10,260 nt of DNA from JABDDM01 sp038240295 (GTDB lineage Bacteria; Bacteroidota; Ignavibacteria; Palsa-1295): NCBI GenBank assembly GCA_038240295.1, contig JBBSDW010000120.1, forward strand, positions 1 through 10,260, given 5' to 3'. Below, in pieces: positions 7,309 through 10,260 of the stretch (positions within the stretch are counted from its first letter, which is position 1; each line of letters starts with the position of its first letter). The translations under genes and the position numbers were made by a program. Under the pieces are notes generated by a model. It was not told the DNA's origin. It saw only the letters and a list, made by a program, of their open reading frames with translations, and did no database searches.

Positions 7309-8861
7309 GCGCGCCGGTTGACCTTAAGCTTTTTGATCGCATGGCCAACCCGGCCGTAAGTCGTCTTCCAGAGCCACCTCAACAAAAGCATGATCTGCAT
7401 TTCGCCTTCGCCGGAGCCCATCTCCAGCAGAAAGTGAAGATCGCGCAAATCTTCTTCCGTGAGCGGTACATTCGTCTGGCCAGCACTGCCGGCGAGCTTC
7501 CCACCGGATGTTCTGGGCGCGCCGATGAAAGACCCGAGCAACGTTTTCAAATGCGAATCCATCTCGATCAAGCGGCCGCGTAAATTTTCGTTCACTTCAT
7601 ATTTCAGTAAAAAGCAAATATGATCGTGCAGGATCGCGAGCTTCTTCGTGACGTCGGGAGTGAAAAATTCATTAGCCTCCGATTCGAGAGAAGTTGCGAG
7701 CGATTCAAGATCGGTGATCGTCTCCTCGGTCGCACCGAAAAGATCGCCTTCGTTCAGGTCGCCGATATTCAGATAGACGGTCGAAAGATGCTGCAGCTCG
7801 TGGCCATACGAGGCCAGGAATTTGGTCGCAAGTTCTCCATGCTTTTTTTGCATTTGCGAGCGCACGTTCGAGAGCGTCCGCCCAAGCTGCTCGTGCTTCT
7901 GATGCGCTTCGGTGTGCTTGAGCGAATGCAAGACCTCCGACTCCTGCCGCACAAGATCTTTGTATTGCTTGTCGGCATAATGCGCGTTCGTTCGGATCTG
8001 ATCTTCAATGAATGACTCGGAAGGATAGATCTCGACGTGCCCGATCTTGAGTGTGTGAATTCGAATGTGCTCGTCGAGCCTGCCGCGAATCGCTTCTTCG
8101 TCGATCGATACCGCACCATCGGTGATGACGAGTATTTCGGCACCTGCGAGATGCTCCATCGAATGAATATCGTCGAGCGCCTGCGTCAGTGCTTTCTGGA
8201 GCACCGTCCCTTCGCCAAGATGCGTCAGCCGAAGTGTGTGGCGCAGCAAGGATACGTAACTCGCTTCGTCGATTGCCGTGTGGACTTCTCCAACTTTATC
8301 GTCGAACGTCCGCAAACTGATAAATCCCATTTCCTCCTTGTTCCGCTTGAGGAACGTGTAGAGGATCGCCTTCGCGAGATAGATCCTATAATGCGAGCGC
8401 ATCGAAGAGGATGTATCGAAGAGGACATATACCTTTTGCTTTCGGCTATCGAAGCCGAAATTCTGTTTGACATCCTCGATCGGCAGGATCTTCGGGGCTT
8501 TCGCGATCGGCATCCAGAGCGTTCGCTCGGCAACGTGCTGATAAAATAATTCGTCCGGCAGCATGTGCTGCCAGGCGTAGATTCGCGTGATGTCGCGGTG
8601 ACTTTGAATGAGATCGGCCTCGTATTCTTCGCCGACAGTTATCTCGCGGCTGAATGCATCGCTTGTTCCGGTAAGCCCAGTGAAATCGGGAGCAGGAAGT
8701 TTGAGAACATTGCTCAGCGCCTGCGATAGCTCGGAAGTTTCGTCTTCAAGTACGCGCGCGATCTCGAAGACTGCCGTAACGTCGTGCGGCAGGTGATCGT
8801 AGATATGACTGAAAAATCCGAATTCTTCCATCGCATGGAAGAAGTTGCGCTCGCTGGACAT
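7305..8861 (-). CDS. Cytosolic von Willebrand factor A (VWA) domain protein, function unknown
   Basis: Taking ATG at 8861-8859 as the start gives 518 residues; the frame also opens with a TTG at 8897 (530 residues), which I consider less likely. There is no signal peptide or membrane segment. An N-terminal helical region (~1-140) precedes a VWA domain (~142-283) with a complete metal-ion-dependent adhesion site: DTSSS (Asp149, Ser151, Ser153), Thr219 in LGEGT, and Asp248 in VITDG. A long charged, probably helical segment follows (~290-350), then a further helical C-terminus. Intracellular VWA proteins of this size often act with MoxR-family AAA+ ATPases or as metal-dependent assembly factors, but no such partner is visible here. 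The gene converges on the second hybrid kinase, their stops sharing bases 7305-7308. It is not obviously ViaA, whose VWA domain is C-terminal. Confidence 0.88.
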   Translation of the reverse strand: MSSERNFFHAMEEFGFFSHIYDHLPHDVTAVFEIARVLEDETSELSQALSNVLKLPAPDFTGLTGTSDAFSREITVGEEYEADLIQSHRDITRIYAWQHMLPDELFYQHVAERTLWMPIAKAPKILPIEDVKQNFGFDSRKQKVYVLFDTSSSMRSHYRIYLAKAILYTFLKRNKEEMGFISLRTFDDKVGEVHTAIDEASYVSLLRHTLRLTHLGEGTVLQKALTQALDDIHSMEHLAGAEILVITDGAVSIDEEAIRGRLDEHIRIHTLKIGHVEIYPSESFIEDQIRTNAHYADKQYKDLVRQESEVLHSLKHTEAHQKHEQLGRTLSNVRSQMQKKHGELATKFLASYGHELQHLSTVYLNIGDLNEGDLFGATEETITDLESLATSLESEANEFFTPDVTKKLAILHDHICFLLKYEVNENLRGRLIEMDSHLKTLLGSFIGAPRTSGGKLAGSAGQTNVPLTEEDLRDLHFLLEMGSGEGEMQIMLLLRWLWKTTYGRVGHAIKKLKVNRRA

Positions 8862-8974
8862 CTGCTCTGATTTTATCTCACGCAAAGTACGATGCAAAGT
8901 TATTCATCTCGCGAAGCTCACCCCTCGATTTCATGGGTGGGTCCGCACGGCGCTGTGCATTTGCAAAAGAGAGG

Positions 8975-9005
8975 ACCGGCGATTCCGAGTAAAATTTTCG
9001 CCGGT
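8975..9005. repeat. Inverted repeat, 8-bp arms, 15-bp loop
   Basis: ACCGGCGA at 8975-8982 is the exact reverse complement of TCGCCGGT at 8998-9005. The loop is AT-rich. No T-run follows on either strand, so an intrinsic terminator is unlikely. It lies 114 bp upstream of the VWA gene ATG and could be an operator or an mRNA leader hairpin (inference). Confidence 0.45.
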
Positions 9006-9014
9006 GGAAGGTGA

Positions 9015-9024
9015 TTTGTACAAA
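9015..9024. promoter_or_regulatory. Perfect 10-bp palindrome TTTGTACAAA
   Basis: TTTGTACAAA is fully self-complementary and sits in the AT-rich centre of the divergent intergenic region, 14 bp from the next inverted repeat. The position suits a dimeric repressor or activator site. The assignment rests only on symmetry and location. Confidence 0.3.
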
Positions 9025-9037
9025 CTTTATTCATATT

Positions 9038-9056
9038 TCTATTCTACAAGAATAGA
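9038..9056. promoter_or_regulatory. Operator-like 19-bp inverted repeat
   Basis: TCTATTCT (9038-9045) and AGAATAGA (9049-9056) are perfect reverse complements separated by ACA. The 8-3-8 geometry is typical of sites for dimeric helix-turn-helix regulators. It could also fold as a tight hairpin in RNA. The lack of a GC-rich stem and of a trailing T-run argues against a terminator. Confidence 0.4.
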
Positions 9057-9222
9057 CTCATCCCTCTCAACCTCTTGCTCGCTCTCCCGGTCTTAGCATC
9101 GTTCCGAAGGCTGGGCGCTGCACCAAGGTCAGGTCCACATATCCATTTCGACCCATTTTCGCCACCTTCTTCGTGCGATCTTGCGTGGGTGTGATCTCCA
9201 GTCGGGGTGTATGAAGTCTGAC

Positions 9223-9250
9223 CCACAAATTTCACAATTCACAATTGTGG
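9223..9250. promoter_or_regulatory. Inverted and direct repeat cluster upstream of the short gene
   Basis: CCACAA (9223-9228) pairs with TTGTGG (9245-9250). Inside lies the perfect palindrome CACAATTGTG (9240-9249), and CACAATT is repeated directly at 9233-9239 and 9240-9246. The cluster ends 17 bp before the ATG at 9268. This places it in the leader or promoter of the short plus-strand gene, where it could be an operator or an RNA hairpin near the start codon. Confidence 0.35.
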
Positions 9251-9267
9251 CTCTTAAGAAGCTCACC

Positions 9268-9507
9268 ATGGCAGCGATTACTGACGAAGAGTTCCAGCAA
9301 ATGTTTTTAACGATGGCGAACGACGCTACGGGAGTAGAAGCTGCTCGTCAGGATTCTCGATCAATCCTCGAAGCATTCAATCGGATATTGGCCAAACACG
9401 GTCAATACAAGGATCTTACGAAGGAGGATATTTACGTCACGGGAGCCTGCTTAGTTTCAAATATTTGTCTGGGAACAAATCGAATCACCAACATATTATT
9501 CGATTAA
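9268..9507 (+). CDS. Short hypothetical protein, 79 residues
   Basis: I do not recognise this protein. The ATG at 9268 is preceded by AAGAAG (9256-9261), a weak ribosome-binding candidate. The frame is also open back to a TTG at 9181, but that stretch crosses the palindrome cluster and looks non-coding. The product is soluble and predicted mostly helical (for example DDAT-like acidic start, then SRSILEAFNRILAKHG at ~30-45), with no signal peptide or membrane span. It contains two cysteines near the end (GACLVSNICLG, ~59-69). The TAA at 9505-9507 is followed in the same frame by a further open stretch, so this may be the N-terminal half of an interrupted gene rather than a complete one. Confidence 0.45.
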   Translation: MAAITDEEFQQMFLTMANDATGVEAARQDSRSILEAFNRILAKHGQYKDLTKEDIYVTGACLVSNICLGTNRITNILFD

Positions 9508-9552
9508 TACTTTGCACAAGCCGCTGCGGGGAGATATTATCATTTCACAAGC

Positions 9553-9987
9553 GTGGAAAATTATGAATCATTCATCTCCTCCCAAGCCGTCTGGCTTTTC
9601 AATCTTCTGAAACGCACATTCATTACCGGCGAGTATAAGCATTTTTATGAGTTGCACGGTTACGACGGTTACCTTGAAGATAGAGGGGCTCATAGGCCTG
9701 CTTGGGAGACATACGCCAAAGATGTTTTCCACTTTTGCTGCACTAAAGTGCTCGGCTGGAACCTGTTAGGCGGCGACCAAACCTGCGGGTCGTTCGGCTT
9801 TTACTTTATCCCAGTGATAGCATGCCACGAAATGGCCGGCCTCGCGTTCGAGGAGCGGCGGCTCCTCGGTTCGGCAATCTTCCTGCGCCCAGGGGCAGCG
9901 CGGCGCGAAGTTGCAGCCCTTGGGATAATTCGTCGGGGGAGGCACAGTCCCCTCGATCGTCATCAATCGCTCCGATTCAATATTTAG
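9553..9987 (+). CDS. Hypothetical reading frame, probably truncated or fused remnant
   Basis: A GTG at 9553 opens 144 codons, with no Shine-Dalgarno. The first ~70 residues look protein-like: aromatic-rich, with segments such as AVWLFNLLKRTFITGEYKHF. From about base 9766 onward the frame is simply antisense to the ABC transporter gene, and its sequence there (Arg/Gly/Ala-rich) looks like a shadow. The same frame is open upstream to the TAA at 9505-9507 and encodes RYYHFTSVENYESF across the GTG, so the coding signal seems to begin before any usable start codon. The YHFTS...E..SFI.S pattern loosely recalls the N-termini of DUF2971-like or ADP-ribosyltransferase-like proteins; that resemblance is from memory and weak. 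The likeliest reading is a decayed or rearranged gene end. Confidence 0.35.
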   Translation: MENYESFISSQAVWLFNLLKRTFITGEYKHFYELHGYDGYLEDRGAHRPAWETYAKDVFHFCCTKVLGWNLLGGDQTCGSFGFYFIPVIACHEMAGLAFEERRLLGSAIFLRPGAARREVAALGIIRRGRHSPLDRHQSLRFNI

Positions 9988-10260
9988 CTTCGGGATCGAG
10001 CCGAGCAATCCGACCGTATAGGGGTGCAGCGGATTGTAAAAAATTTCTTCGACCTGCGAATATTCTACGATGTGCGATGCGTACATCACCGCGACCTTGT
10101 CGGCAGTTTCTGCGATCACTCCAAGATCGTGTGTGATGAGGATCACGGCCATCCCGAGCTGCTCCTGCAGCGACTGAATGAGTTCGATGATCTGCGCCTG
10201 CACCGTCACGTCGAGCGCCGTCGTCGGTTCATCGGCGATGAGGACATCGGGGTTGCACGA
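9766..10260 (-). CDS. Oligopeptide/dipeptide ABC transporter ATP-binding protein, OppD/DppD-like (5' partial)
   Basis: The visible 164 residues are the C-terminal part; the gene continues past the right edge. The frame opens with the Walker B and D-loop segment VLIADEPTTALD (partial residues 6-17), then the switch histidine in LITHDLGV (His44), both standard for ABC ATPases. The C-terminal peptide-transporter extension follows, with NPLHPYTVGLLGSIPKL and four cysteines (about 116, 122, 129 and 147) in the pattern GCNFAPRCPWA...DC...VAC. In some homologues these cysteines bind an iron-sulphur cluster. The protein would power uptake of peptides or related solutes with permease and binding-protein partners encoded outside the window. 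LLGSIP favours the OppD/DppD over the OppF/DppF type. The GTG at 10209 lies inside the domain and is not the start. The stop is TAA at 9768-9766; the C-terminus looks complete. Confidence 0.95.
   Translation of the reverse strand, partial: SCNPDVLIADEPTTALDVTVQAQIIELIQSLQEQLGMAVILITHDLGVIAETADKVAVMYASHIVEYSQVEEIFYNPLHPYTVGLLGSIPKLNIESERLMTIEGTVPPPTNYPKGCNFAPRCPWAQEDCRTEEPPLLEREAGHFVACYHWDKVKAERPAGLVAA

Larger units (their letters stand above)
8862..9267. other. Divergent intergenic region rich in inverted repeats
   Basis: About 400 bp lie between the minus-strand VWA gene and the plus-strand short gene. Short open frames cross it on both strands, but none has a convincing start, composition or recognisable motif. 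The middle (about 9010-9060) is AT-rich and holds perfect palindromes listed separately. A weak sigma-70-like pair on the plus strand, TTGTAC (9017-9022) and TATTCT (9040-9045), spans 17-18 bp but matches consensus poorly. The region is best read as the shared control region for the two divergent genes, possibly with remnants of other sequence. Confidence 0.5.

Noticed and set aside
8037..8549. Plus-strand open frame of 170 codons
   Set aside because: Antisense to the VWA domain, whose metal-site motifs prove the minus strand is coding.
9044..9235. Minus-strand 63-codon frame in the intergenic region
   Set aside because: Crosses the palindromes, has no ribosome-binding signal or known motif, and reads like random sequence.

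Overview
The window is about half GC and gene-dense on both strands. It looks like a chromosomal piece of a free-living bacterium rich in phosphorelay signalling. No start codon has a strong Shine-Dalgarno sequence. The long hybrid kinase belongs to a HAMP-array/GAF/HisKA/three-receiver type that I associate with Bacteroidota/Chlorobiota-like and other environmental bacteria. I lean weakly towards the Bacteroidota/Chlorobiota group. No rRNA, tRNA, CRISPR array, transposase or phage gene was recognised.

Layout. (1) Bases 1-7308, plus strand: a three-gene signalling cluster, cut by the left edge. It starts with a giant hybrid histidine kinase (a tandem array of at least four 92-residue HAMP units, then GAF, a long coiled coil, HisKA, HATPase and three receivers). 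Next comes a CheR-type protein-glutamate methyltransferase, joined by an ATGA stop/start overlap. After 64 bp comes a second hybrid kinase (receiver, coiled coil, PAS with an insertion, HisKA, HATPase, receiver). Together they carry two kinase cores, five receivers and one methyltransferase, but no CheB methylesterase, CheW or chemoreceptor lies in the window. (2) Bases 7305-8861 (or 8897), minus strand: a cytosolic von Willebrand factor A (VWA) protein with an intact metal site. Its stop codon overlaps the stop of the second kinase. (3) Bases 8862-9267: a divergent intergenic region with several perfect inverted repeats. (4) Bases 9268-9987, plus strand: two short unrecognised reading frames in the same frame, separated only by one TAA. 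The second runs antisense into the next gene. (5) Bases 9766-10260, minus strand: the C-terminal part of an oligopeptide/dipeptide ABC transporter ATPase, cut by the right edge.

How it fits together: the plus-strand cluster is probably one transcription unit. It would sense through the HAMP/GAF and PAS modules, pass phosphoryl groups through several receivers, and may be tuned by methylation via CheR. The cluster's input signal and final output are not visible here. The VWA gene and the ABC transporter gene have no evident functional tie to it. The 9.2-9.8 kb stretch looks the most disturbed, with an apparently interrupted reading frame and a likely truncated gene end.
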